From assembly GCA_019188255.1 (NCBI GenBank), contig JAETXT010000004.1:5146001-5210000 (forward strand): DNA of 64,000 nt, read 5' to 3'. A model generated the notes under the pieces. It worked only from the letters and a program-made list of their open reading frames with translations, had not been told where the DNA came from and did not search any database. Every line of letters starts with the position of its first letter. Position 1 is the stretch's first letter. The translations under genes and the position numbers were made by a program. Below are positions 1-11,648 of this stretch, in pieces. This DNA is from Verticillium longisporum. Its lineage: Eukaryota; Ascomycota; Sordariomycetes; Glomerellales; Plectosphaerellaceae.

Positions 1-3000
1 GAGGTGATAGTGATACCACCCAATTTGCCAGATCTTGGAGCGGGCTTTTCTGAAGACACACCCTTATTTAGGGTCTCCTTCACGCACTGGCCTTGACTAT
101 ACGTACCCTGCAAGTCTAGCTTTTCGTCCAAGACGGACATGCTATCCATTTTCGGTTGGGCCATGGAAGCTTTCTAGAACATTTCTGGAACCCGGGCCTC
201 CCTTCCTCCTCTCCCAGTCCAGCTTTTGGTAAAGTCTCTGGCCTGCTCACCCATCCGCCCTGTGCCTTGGGCCCTTCCCGCCTCTCCCGCGCTGGCATCA
301 TGTCACGGCAGCCAGCAGGGGTTCGAACTCGCTGATCCACGACAAGGCCAGCAGGGGTTCAGTCCGGCAGGGCCCAGTGCCCAAGGCGAGGCGTCGTGAT
401 ATGATCAGTGGTGGGTTGGCGCTGACGCTCTGGTGTTGCACTGGCAGCAAATCAAGGCAAAGCAGAGCCGAAATGCTACGATTTGCCCCAAACAAGTTGG
501 ATCGGCGGTTGCGTAACTTCTTGGTACTCCAGGCTAGCTGGCAGTATTGTTCTGACGTGACAAAAGAGCAGCGACAGACTGAACATCCTGAATCGGCTTG
601 CTTCATTCAGGTTCTGTCATGCAATCCACGAGTCGCGCGCCACTACATCTGCCAACCTAGTGCGCACGCGACATGAAGTTCTAGCCCTACGGTATGAGAA
701 GGCGGGCAGAAGGAGGCTCGCTTGTTCGTCGACACCCTCGAAACCAGAGATACATGGGCTTACTTGCTTCTCCTTCGGTGCTTTCGCGGTGCTGGGCAGA
801 ATCGCCTCCACACAGCCCTCGCGATCGCCTGTCAATCGGTGCCATCTGAGTAACACCACAGCATGAAGGAAAAGTGGCCTCTGGAACTTGCCGTCCGGGG
901 TTCGCTCCGCTTTGCAGCTTGTCACATAAGTCGGTAAGCGTTTTTTTTCCTTATACCACGCCCCGTTGTCTGCCAGGGCAACAACAGATGGAACATTGCC
1001 ACTTGAGTTTTCCGGTTGTCCGCCGCCGCAGGACAGGTGAGAGATCCGTGCTCGACCCCTCCACCCCGGAGCAGCATGCGTTGTTGGCAACATGGCCGGC
1101 GCCGTCCCCAACGCCGGGGCGTGCGGGCTGTGCGGTTTGATGAGCTTGAATGAAGCTCCAGCTTTCCAAACACCGCCCTTCCCTTCGAAACAAAGACCAG
1201 AAGGACGGGACCCAACGACGGCGCTAGCCGCGTCCGTGGTCACCCGGGTCCCGCCATCGCCTCGAGATTGAGCACGGGTCTTGGCAATGGTCCCCGTCGG
1301 TGGGTGGAGTGAGACACAAAGGGAGGCTGAGCATGAGTGGTTTTACTCGTAGCCATGTCAGTGAACGGTCTCGACCAGAAGCTTGTTCTTGCTAGCTCAG
1401 CCCAGCGCATCGCAAGCTGGCAGTGGCACGAGGGTGCTTGTCGTCACGACTCGAGCCTGTGCGCCGGAAGTCGGAGGAGAAGGGCAGTCTAAGGAAATGA
1501 CGTTCATTTGTTTCGAAGCATGATGGCCTCTCGCTTGCCCGTTCGGGCATCAACCAGTGGAAATATCGAATCGGAATGGGAGGGGAGGGGGGGCGTGTAG
1601 CCACGAGAGGGATCTCGCACCAACAAGCCCTTTTGCTTTGAGATCCCCTTGCCCTACTGTCGGTGGGTAGCTCACCAGGGCGAACTATCGCCTTCAGCCC
1701 CGGACGATTCTCTTCATCGGCACTTGCGCATGCCACTTCCCTTCCCCCGTTTGACCTGGGAACCCCAGCCTTCATCTCCCATGCTTCGCAACGATCGTGG
1801 AGCCAATCTATCTTGCTGCCATGTGCAACTAGCGCAGCCGCGAGCAAACAGGCAGCACTACGGCAATTGAGGACCGACAGACAGCTGAAGATACCCATCT
1901 TGTATCACAAGTTCGTATCGAGACAAGCGGCAGATCTGACGTTGCTTGCGTATATATGTGCAGCTGTGGTATGGCGCATGACGATGACGAAAATTTAGAC
2001 GCGTCCTCACGTCGGATTCCCCCCTCTTCTATATTTCCTAGGCACTCGCTTGCCCACCACCTTACTCCGAAGCCATAGTCCCAAGGGGAAGACAAGAACT
2101 CTAATGACCGCTTCTGGCGACTCGACCACGCGACACAGCTGCCGAACAGGCGGTCTGTCTAGCTACCCGCCCTAAACTGGCGCCACGGTTAGCAGATGGG
2201 AGAATCGGGGCGACAGGGAGGCGGGGGTCAGGTGGGGGAAATGATGCCTGATAATCGGCAAAACTGGCTAGTCTGGCTTCCTCTTCTTTTTCAGCTCGTG
2301 CTCGGGTAGAGGCTTCTATTGAGTCTAGCAAGGAACGTGTCTGAGAGGGGTGCGTAAGGCAATTGACGCGGCGCGTTACGACAAGACGGACGACTGCCGC
2401 TTGCCCTCTAGGGCGTCGAATGCATCTCCGGCCTCGTGCGATCAGGCGGAAGGGGGAGGGAAACCCGGCAATCGGGAGAGAAATGGGAGGGGGGTGCGCA
2501 TTCACCCGCGCGCCATGGCTCTGTATGTTTGCTGTCGACCCTACATACAATGGCCCGACGGGTCGGTAGACGCCGTCCGCTACGAATGGTGTTGTCCGTG
2601 ATTTCGCGCGGGCTCCTGGTGGCTCGTGCGAACGAGGGGCTCTAGATGTTGCGATCGCATCGGTTTCGGTACCTGGCGGGGTCGGCGGGTATTTTCTACA
2701 TGGGCGTTACATGGCTTGGCAATTGGGCTGTGGAGGGTTTCGCCCAACGGTATTTCTGACTCTGCTTTCTCTGACACAGGCCTTGCTGGGGAGTCCAAAA
2801 AAATCATCGAGCGTGTGGCCGCTTAGGGGGCGGCCAAGCGTGTGCGTACGCTTCAGCCGTGTCTCTGAAGTAAAGCCATGGAAGTAGGTTCACCTAGGTA
2901 CCTACCTACCCGGTGGCTTACGGCTGTCCGATTTCCCCCCCAGTGGCCTGGCGATGTCGAGTTGAAAAGGCGATCGACGTTGCGCCTCCCACCGATCGAG

Positions 3001-6000
3001 GCCCTTCACACTTCGCTTCGACGTTGTGGTAATTGGCCATGCGGACAGACCCGGAATGTGTCATGTTGGTCAGAGTTCGTCCTTGTAAGGAATGGTACGA
3101 GGTGGCTGGCTGCATCGTGAAGCTCTTCGACGCCACCACTGGAATCCTCGCACATGGCCAGCGAGTGAGTGACTGCACTTGGTATCACCAATGCCGACAA
3201 CCAGGCGGCTTGCGGGTGGAAGCGAGGGTCACGGCATTCCCCTCGACGCATCCATCGACGCCGGTGCGCGGGCTCAGGGCGCCGGGGTTTCGTCCGCAGG
3301 GGTCGGGCTGGTTCCACGGGGGGTATCATGTAGACCAACATTGCCACCAGCGTGCGTGATAGAGTCCTGGGCCAAATAGCTCGAAGTATGCCGGCTCAGG
3401 GCTGCATGCGGACGAGGTTTAATGAGTGAATGGAGAAGCACGTCAGCAGGTCGGCGAACCAGCAGGGGAGCGCTTCATCGTGTTACAGGCGTGAGGTCCT
3501 GAACAGGCATAGGAAGTTTGGCAGAGACAGGGGGTTATGATAGCAATGCTGCCGACGTGAAGTGTAACCTGAGCTATTGTAACCCGTCGCTGATATCGGA
3601 ACGTAAAGCGGTCCATTAGTGACGAGTGACCCTGTTTGCGTCATTCGTGGTCCCAGACTTTGTCGAACCATGCGCATGGTTAACATTCGGTTGGACCTAG
3701 TAGGGGTATGAAGGCTAGTGTTGGGCTCGGTTCCATGCGAAGGGTTCGGCAGGACAAGCTAGATGATGAAAGATGGTCAGTTGCAAGCTTGATGTTGCAT
3801 GTCTTGGCACGTCGTGGGCAGGGTCGTCATCACAACAATATGGATAAGGGGTAAACCAGGGCATTCGGCTCGCCTTGAGCACCTCTGTTGGTCTCTTGCA
3901 CGAGAGCCGGATCGCCGGAGATAAGCTCCCAAGCCTGACAGGAGTGGCACCCCGTGCCCCTGTTCAGCCCAAGAAACTTCTACAGTAGTTGCGTTGTTTC
4001 AGCAACCTCTGTTTCCCAGGTATGCCTTTAGTTGGCCGGATGACTTGGGAAGTACCGGGAAAAGGCAAAGAGCGCTCAGAACCATCGTCTTGAACAGGCT
4101 TATAGACCAGACAACAAAGAGTAAAGCTCTTACCATGGGCGCTGTTCAAATCTGTATGTGTTGGGCCTTCCGATCTAACACAAGGTTCTCATTCAGAACA
4201 TGAGCTCTGAACGAACCGAGGCAGGATGAAGTATCATACTGTGACCTTTAAACCCATGATATTTCACTCAAGATCCGACAAGTGGCATGCGATGTGGCCG
4301 AAGCGAGCCTGAATATTATATTTTATGGCTGACCCCTTTACGAGTTAATGTTTTCTGACGCCTGGGTCTGCATCGTTCCGGTTCTTCTGTTGCAACCAAC
4401 GTCTTCGCCTTTGGGCACGATAGCAGGAGTACCACAGCAGTCAACTCTGAGACCACAGAAGGGTTACTACTTGGGTCTTGGGTTTTAATTCGAAGGTATG
4501 GAGAGGCTCGGCCTCTGTAAAGATGTGGTAATTGAAATTTATGCTGCTTAGAACAAGAACATACCAGTCATTCATTCGAATCACCAGCAGGTGTTTCCTC
4601 CCAGGACACTGCGGCGAGAAACAGGAAGCAATACACGAGGCTCAAGAAGGCATGTAGGAATCAAGACGCTTCTACAGCTGAATTTTGAGAGCCTCATATG
4701 AGATCAAGTCAAGTATCATATGCTTCGTTTGATGGGAGCCTTGTTGCGAAACCATTCTGATTCGTACCTTGGTTAGCCCTTCCCCCGTTATGTCTCGTCC
4801 ATCTACGGTATGGCCTACGGTTAATGGTGGGCTGTTCCCCGAATATTCGACCGCCCCCTCTGATCGTGATCTTACCGCGAAATGATCCTCTGGAGGTGCC
4901 GTCTCCTCGAGGGAGGTTGTATCTACCCTGGTGACGGTACCGACTATTATCGTGCTATTGGCCGTCGTCATATCCACCGCTATTATGTCTGCTCTCGCTA
5001 CTATTACGGCTTGTTTCTCTAACGCTCCCTCGCGTGGTGGGAGTTGTCCGCTCTGTTGTCCCCGTGTTAGTTAGGGTTATAGGAGTCGTAGGGAAGGGTA
5101 TGTCTCGCCTTCCGATAGTCCCTCCTCGTTATCGTTGTTCGCTGTGTATGCTGGGGTGGACTGTCTGGTCTTGATTAGGGATTGGGTGTCCCTTCGTAGG
5201 AGTTCTGTTTTATCATGTGCGTCGCGGACGAATGAGTATATAGTAGTATCAGGGTTTGGCTTTGGCAGGTGTAATGCCAGAGTGCTGCCAAGCTTAAGGT
5301 ATGCTTGATTTAGTTGTGTAAGCGGATTCGTCATCCCGACGGCGCTGCATAGTCTATCGACCTTGATAGTGTTGTCCAAATCATTTAACGAGAACACAAA
5401 TTTCGACCGCTGGAGAGATCTGGGAGTCATGCCAATGCCAGACAATGAGCGGATGACAATAGGCCTGTTTAACAGATGGCAACCCATGAAGCCAGGCTCT
5501 GAAGCATACCTATGTGGGGTAGAAGTTAGATGGCTTCTCGACGAAAAGTTTGACGAGATGCGCAAACTTGGACGTCTGGAAAGGTAGTCCAAAGAAAAAA
5601 CCAATAGAAGACATAAAACTAATCAAAACATAATAATATGCATGAACCAAGACTCACTTGAGTGACTTTTTGACTATGTCTTGAGCACCTATAGTTCTTC
5701 ATGATGAGTATACCTATTTTCTCGCAGTCAAGTGCTGTCGGTTGGATCCCATGGCAACACAGGACTACGGCCATCGCAGTATGCTTACGGTTGAAGAATC
5801 AAGCAACGGCTGGCCCTCGGAACCCGCAAAGTCACATTCAAATAGTATTAGCTGTGGTCAACTGTGGGTTAGTAGTTCTCCGGCGTCTTGTTGTTATAGT
5901 GTCACTTGAGATCTTCCTTAATAGAGTTCGCATCATGACTTTACAAGCAATTAAGTTTTGAGATCATGAGTTATTCCTTGCATCAAGTTTCATGTCCCGG

Positions 6001-6756
6001 AACCACACCCTATGAAACTGGTTTTCGATCTTGAGGATGCTACGGTTAGATAATCTTGTAGGCATATCCACCGCCATTCTCGCAAGGCTCACGATGTGTA
6101 CAAGGGTTGAGCTGTGGGAAAACGATCTGTGGCGCATCACAGATAGAGCGACTTTCATGGTTTCAACTTCGAGGACTCACTCAGGAGCCCCCACGTCCCC
6201 TCGCTCGTCATCAATACAAAAAGACTCTCCTATGCCACGATCCTTGCCCTGCATGGATCACCGGACCGCCGAAGCCACTGCATGGATCTCTCCAAGCGGA
6301 CTGAGAGTGCACGTAAAAGAGTGGTATGATGCCCGATGACCTCCAGACCCAAGTTTCTATGGCACTGGGTTACACGCATTCGGTGTAGTACTCAAACTCG
6401 CCGGCCGGCTCATCGCAACATCAGTCTCTTCTCGAAAACATGAAAGGCCAACATGCAACAGGCCGGTCACCTGAGCAACTAGCGTAAAATTTTTTCAATG
6501 TCGATTCCTTGAAATCGCAGGCCTGGATCACCTACTGTGATCAGCCAAACTCAGGTCCGCAAGCAAAACCGGGTGTCTAAGCTGATCGACTCAAGCCCAG
6601 TATCTCGGGGGCATTTTCCAGCAAAAGAATTTACAGAACAGAAAACAAACGCCGTCGCCATGGCCTGGGTATCGTAGTCTTAGCGCAAAATCTATAGTAA
6701 AACAAAAATAAGTTCGTCTTCTCGGTCCTACATCCTCCAGTCTCCATCCTCCTTGC
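1..6756. other. Gene-free left region
   Basis: I see no reading frame with recognisable domain content, fungal-style splicing or conserved motifs in this stretch. The frames present are short and overlap one another on both strands, as expected by chance. A CCTA/GGTA-rich motif (ACCTAGGTACCTACCTACC, about 2892-2910) recurs in other intergenic parts of the window. From about 3.7 kb onward the DNA looks more AT-rich than the gene-bearing part. One pair of same-strand frames (4672-5604) is listed separately as a possible remnant. Confidence 0.5.
4672..5604 (-). other. Possible degenerate coding remnant
   Basis: Two consecutive minus-strand frames (5604-5077, about 175 aa; 4977-4672, about 101 aa) are separated by about 100 nt with several stops. 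The end of the first frame is hydrophilic (residues around KTELLRRDTQSLIKTR), and the second is Thr/Ser/Glu-rich. This loosely resembles ORF1-type proteins of fungal LINE elements, but I cannot name a family. A plus-strand frame at 5363-5587 covers part of the same DNA and is about as plausible. It could be an old decayed element or chance. Confidence 0.15.
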
Positions 6757-9700
6757 CTACGTGCTCGTCGATCGCGTAGGACGGCGGCGTACAGGCGTAC
6801 CGGTTGCTGTGAGGCCCATCCTGATATTGGTCTTTTGGGCTGCAGCCCTCGTTGGTCTCCTACCGACGATCGCGTCCTCGTCCGCCTCCGGCGCATTGGC
6901 AGCAGGTCTCTTGGCGGAAGGAGCTCTAGGTGTGGCAGGCCTGGGGGTAGCTGGCGCAACTGGAGCGGCAACGCGACGCGGACGACCAACGGGCGCCGGC
7001 AACTTGGACTTGACGGCTCGGCTCTTCTTCGACTGTCCCTCTGTGAGCTCCTGGGACTCAGGCTCGGGCTCCGGGGCGGGAACAGGCGCAGCAGCTGAAG
7101 TGGCAGCAACATCCACGCCATCGTCAGACGTGAAGGTCTGGTAAGAAGCCAGAGCCGCGGGCCAGTGGACGCTCTTAGCGCCAACCTTGACCGCCCGGGA
7201 CGCTCGTGCGTCTACTACCGCCTTCCTCACCTTCCACTGTTGACCCAGGGGTCCTCGGCAAACTGGGCAAGGACGTCGGCCGGATAGAGGGCACCGCTCT
7301 TGTTGGCGCGGGTATTAGCTCGCGTCACTGAAGCAAGGTCTTTCTCAGCGTTCCGGACCAGACGCGAGTTGACAGGAGCTGCGTCAGGTCCTGGGGTAGC
7401 TGGCTTCCTTGAACGAAGGCCGCGTCTGCGCTTCGGGGACGGCTCTGGCGTCTTCTCCAGATCTTTTTGCTCATCGTCGTCGCCGTCGCCGTCCATCTTC
7501 CTTTTGCCAGCCTTCGGCTTGACAGGACTGGGGCTATTAGCGTCCAGCTTGCCAAGGGGCATTCGCTTGGGCTTCTTGGCCGAACTGTTCCTGGTAGGAG
7601 TCTCAAGAGCAGGCTGGTCGATTCCCATGCTCAAAGTAGGCGTTTCAACCCGCATCGAAGCACGGTTGAACCCTGACTCTGGCGTTCGGAGGCTCTCGGC
7701 TGGCAGAATCGGCGCGGTTGGTATGACCGCGTCAGGCTTAACCACGACGCGTTCGGCGGCGGGCGATTCGGTATCGGCAGAGAAGATGGCGGCTGAGGGT
7801 CTGGCCTTGCCAGCCTGATGCTTCGTAACGAACTGTCTGAGAAGATCACGAGGATCATCTTCTGACACGGCCTTCACAACTGCGCTGGTAGTCTTCTCCT
7901 CAAGCTCCTGGACGATAACAGCGGGTTCTGTTTCCCGTTCGGCAGCCTCGTCCTCTTGTTTCATATATGTATCGACTTGAACACGGTCGACTTGCTCCAA
8001 GAAGGTTTCGGCATGTTCATCTGGCAGCTTAAACCGGATAAAAAACCGGCCTTCGTTTTGACCCAGAACAACACGAGTATCGGCCATATCTTGAATAGGG
8101 CTGATGAGGCTTGCAAGGGCTTCGATAGGGGAGGAGTTTCTGTGGGTTTTGTGTGTTGCTTCGTTCTTTTCCAAGCCAATGTCGTGGGCAAGCTGATCCG
8201 AATCACCAGCAGTGATGAAGGGGGTGGGCGATAATGGTGTTGGGGACTGCGCCAGTGGGGACCAACGACTATCGTTGTCTATCCCGCGTAGCTGCGATTT
8301 CATAATTGGGGGCGGTGAGAATGGCTGCGGCGTGGTGAAGCTGAGGTGCGACACGGCGGATGCCGATACCGTGGAGGTTCGGTTCTGTAACAGGGCCGAG
8401 GCGAAAATGTCGGGATTCTTGTTCAAATCAATATCGAGAACCTGCTGCTCAGGTAGTGCCAGAGCCTGAGGCGTGCATGGCTGCGCTGGGGAGTCGGGGC
8501 CACCGGCACTGAGCATACTGGTGTCCAAGAAGGAAGAAGGGGCCTCGAACGTGCGAACTCGGTCTGCGTTGTCGATGCTGGGTTGTCCAGTCTCAGCCGC
8601 GGCACCATCATTTTGCACGGACTTGTCGTCCGTTTGCCCATCACCTGTTACTTCACATGGTGGTAGGGATACGTCATCCGAGACTTGCTCTTCATCGCGG
8701 ACTTCGTCACTGTTGTGGCCATTCTTCGGAAGCCCTGCGGCTTCAGGCAACTGCGCCTTCGCAGCTTCCAACCTGGCCAAGCGATTCTCTTCCGAGGTGT
8801 GGGTCGCGGTCGAAGGAGGATCTTCTGGCATGACGATGCTGTCGTTCGAAGCTTCCTCAACGGTTTCGAACGGCAGCATATCTTTCCGTCCAAGCAGGTT
8901 GTATGCCTTCTGAGCGCCCATTTCACCGCCTGGAAACGTGAGGAGGTATTTGACGTCCGGATCAACCTGTTTCTGCCGGATCCAGTTGGCCCGCGCCGAG
9001 CCGTCTGCTCTTCGCTTCACCACTGGGGCAGGACCAAATTCGGCGTTGGAAGGCTTTCGTCGGGCTTCTGGGGCGCTGGTGTTCAGTAAATGGTTTCGAA
9101 TATCGGCTTGGAGGAGGTCAGCTAGGTTCAATCATATCGAGTCCTGGGCCCACAAACCCTTTGCCCAGCTAATCTCAAAATCGCCATGTTGCTGGGCGAC
9201 TTCCCATTCTTCGTCAAACTCGCCATCCACCGCCTCCTGCGCGTCCGGCGCCTCACTCATGAGCTTCTTTCGCGGCGACTGCTCCGATGGCAGGCACGCC
9301 GTCTTCTGGTACTTCTCGAATGCATTTTGCAGTTCAGCCGTGTCGTGGCTTTCCTTCCTCAACTTCACCGCTTCTTGCCTCCGTCTCAGCGTCTCGCGGG
9401 CTGCCGCCCTGACCGCTGGCTTTCGGATGGTTCTTAGCTTCTTTTGAAATGGATATTGCAGAACCGGAGCGAAACAGAATTCCGTTCCTTGAAACTCTTC
9501 GGTGTTGAAAGGCTGAACGAGCTCCGGACGGAGAAGAGTGACATTGGCGCCAAGGCCGCACGCCTTGTTGGCGGCGTCCACATCGCGGCCCATGGGATGG
9601 TTGGTATTGATTGATTCTCCAAACCAAGTTGTCGTCTTTGATAGGTTTTCGAATATGGTCTTTGCTGGAGACTGGGAGCCAAAGGCGTGAGAGCGCGACA

Positions 9701-9761
9701 AGACACCGGTGGGCGAAGTTGTCGCTGGGCGGAAGCCCTTCATCTCTATGGGGTCGCGCAT
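6757..9761 (-). CDS. Unrecognised low-complexity AT-hook-like protein, interrupted frame
   Basis: I do not recognise this family. Three minus-strand frames read as one protein of about 1,000 aa. 9761-9135 (209 aa) has a basic helical stretch rich in Arg/Lys. An in-frame TGA at 9134-9132 is followed directly, in the same frame, by 9131-7230 (634 aa; acidic and Ser/Pro-rich, ending in basic Lys/Arg-Pro clusters such as PKRRRGLRSRKP). The frame then changes near 7230-7240 to the last 150 aa, which contain GRPRR, an AT-hook-like core, in a Pro/Ala/Lys-rich tail. Basic clusters and a GRP core suggest a nuclear, DNA-associated protein, but that is inference. The frame change near 7235 is explained by one missing base. 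The TGA could be an error, or part of an unusually short intron (g|GT...TAG, 36 nt). It is divergent from mrp10. Confidence 0.55.
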
Positions 9762-10308
9762 GCTGGGCAGAGGCGCGGTTTCGTCTATTTGTCGGCAATT
9801 GTTCTCTTGGAAAGCTATGAATTTTGGTTGGCGCTGTTGGGGATGAGAAGGTTAGAGTTGAAGTTACTGACTGAGCGCAATGCGAACTCGGTCAACCTTG
9901 AACCTCGTCTGTACGTTGTATGAGGAAAGACCCAAGTCGCGAATAACCTAGGAGTGTAACCTGGAATTCCTTTGTTTACTTTACCCCATGCGGCCAATGA
10001 GGCGCGCCGCTTGTTTCGCTTCACCCAAGACGAACCCCACCCTCGTGGGGTTTCGTTGCTGGGGCGGTACGTACCGCCCAATGGCGCGTGCTCCCTGACC
10101 GTTTGGCGCTGGCACGTGACCTTGAATTTTTGAGCATCGCGACGGCATGGACCTCTTGATAATTGAGCTTTAGGATGGTCACGATAAGACAGCCTTGACG
10201 ACGACCAGCCCACGCCGCCGACGCCAAACAACGAGACTCTGAAGGCCAAGGCCATTGCTTGCGTTCCGACTACCATACAGGGACACACCTTTACACACAC
10301 CAGCCACG
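9762..10308. promoter_or_regulatory. Divergent promoter region (547 bp)
   Basis: This interval separates the starts of the minus-strand AT-hook-like gene and plus-strand mrp10, so it must hold both promoters. I see no clear TATA box. The part just before the mrp10 ATG is C/A-rich, typical of a fungal 5' leader. No gene is visible inside it. Confidence 0.5.
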
Positions 10309-10703
10309 ATGCCTCAAAAACCCATGCGCCTGCCCCCCCTGAAGGGCCTCCGCGTCCGCGCCCCCTTGAACAAGAAGACCGAGTCGCCCTGCGTTTCCAT
10401 GATGTCCTCACTGCTCGGTACGCCAGCTCATACCCCTCCCCCAAAGAAGAGGGAAACAAGACCCCATGCTCCCTTCTTCGACCGCCCGAGGAATCTTCAT
10501 AGCAGGCTAACCTCCCTCTTCCCGTTCCTCTAGCCTGCTGGGCCTCCGCAGGCTTCAACACATCCGGCTGCGCCGCCCTCGAGAACGCCCTCCGCACATG
10601 CATGGACTCGCCTCCGCCGCAAGACGCCCCGCGCAACACGATCAACTTCCACCTGGCCCGCATGTACGACCGCGTCATCATCAGCGGCAGGCGAAAGAGG
10701 TAG
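10309..10703 (+). CDS. mrp10: Mitochondrial small-subunit ribosomal protein Mrp10/mS37
   Basis: Two exons, 10309-10417 and 10534-10703, join to a 92-aa protein. The intron (10418-10533, 116 nt) has GTACGC, a GCTAACC branch site and CTCTAG. The N-terminus (MRLPPLKGLRVRAPLNKK) matches the RLPPL-x-LKVK signature of yeast Mrp10. After splicing, Cys at SPC, ACW, SGC and RTC form the twin CX9C-type pattern of this CHCH protein. The conserved NTINFHLARMYDR block near the C-terminus also matches. Mrp10 is a structural subunit of the mitoribosome small subunit, imported and oxidised through the Mia40 route (family knowledge). Splicing is needed to bring the second and third Cys into the reading frame, which supports the model. 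It is convergent with cdc24. Confidence 0.93.
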
Positions 10704-11648
10704 ACGCTGCATGGCGGGACCAGTGACGAAAACGCGGCCCCGAGAGGAGAGGCTGGCCTCGATTCGAACTTTCGGTAGCGGAGGCGGCCGCTGTCGAGAC
10801 GACCAACCGAAAGATTGGGCTGAGCGAAGGGGTTCGTGCTCGTTCCAGGCATACAGCAAACTCGAAGCTGCCTGGGCTCTTGGCCCACGGTACCAGACGA
10901 CTGTCAGCCTGTCGAGAATAACCACCGGTCCAACTCCCTTCTTAACATTGGCCTCTCGAGGGGCGACATCATTGGAGGAGTTGTACATTTTTCCGCCCCT
11001 AAGGGGTAAATGCGGCGTTCTTGGCATAGAAGAATGGGCTGTATCACCATGTACCAAATCATACCATCTGTAGCAACATGATTCGACATTTCAAACAGGC
11101 TTCTCCCGCGCTGCTCGAGAACCCGGCAAGTGACAGATGCACGCTCAAAGTGTTCAGATTTGGTGGTGAGCTCAACACAGCCTTCTACTGATCTTCCAAG
11201 CAGCAACTGGTAAGCCTGCCGAACGTTCACATGGATCTAGAGTTTGCAACATCACAGAGGATTCGACGTGGAGGAAGACTCGTCAGCAACAAATTCATGA
11301 TCCAATGCCCCCATATCCGTAGCGAGTGTTAAACCGAATGCCATAATGGTCCAAAAATGGGTATGCTGACCCAGTCCGTCTAGATTCGCGAAAAGCCTCA
11401 AATGCCCTATAACAATGGACCTGGCCACAAGTGCGGCTCACACTCACCATCCCCCGCTTCCTTATCCATGATGAAAGAGAAAATATCAAAAACCGCGGGC
11501 GGCTCAGAAGTAATCCGTCAGAATGCGGCTCCAGACTCCAAGAATGCGAGATGAAAGGGACTCGATCGGGTGTATGCTACGATGATCCGTCAAGCCCGGA
11601 AGATGAAACGCGAGGTGAGGGAAACCCCTCATTCACTCCAAAACCCGT
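10704..11648. other. Convergent 3' intergenic region
   Basis: This stretch lies between the stop codons of mrp10 (+) and cdc24 (-) and should hold both 3' UTRs and terminators. I see no further gene. Open frames here are short and lack recognisable motifs. Confidence 0.5.

Noticed and set aside
617..1243. 208-aa minus-strand frame near the left edge
   Set aside because: Overlapping frames on both strands in GC-rich DNA with no coding features.
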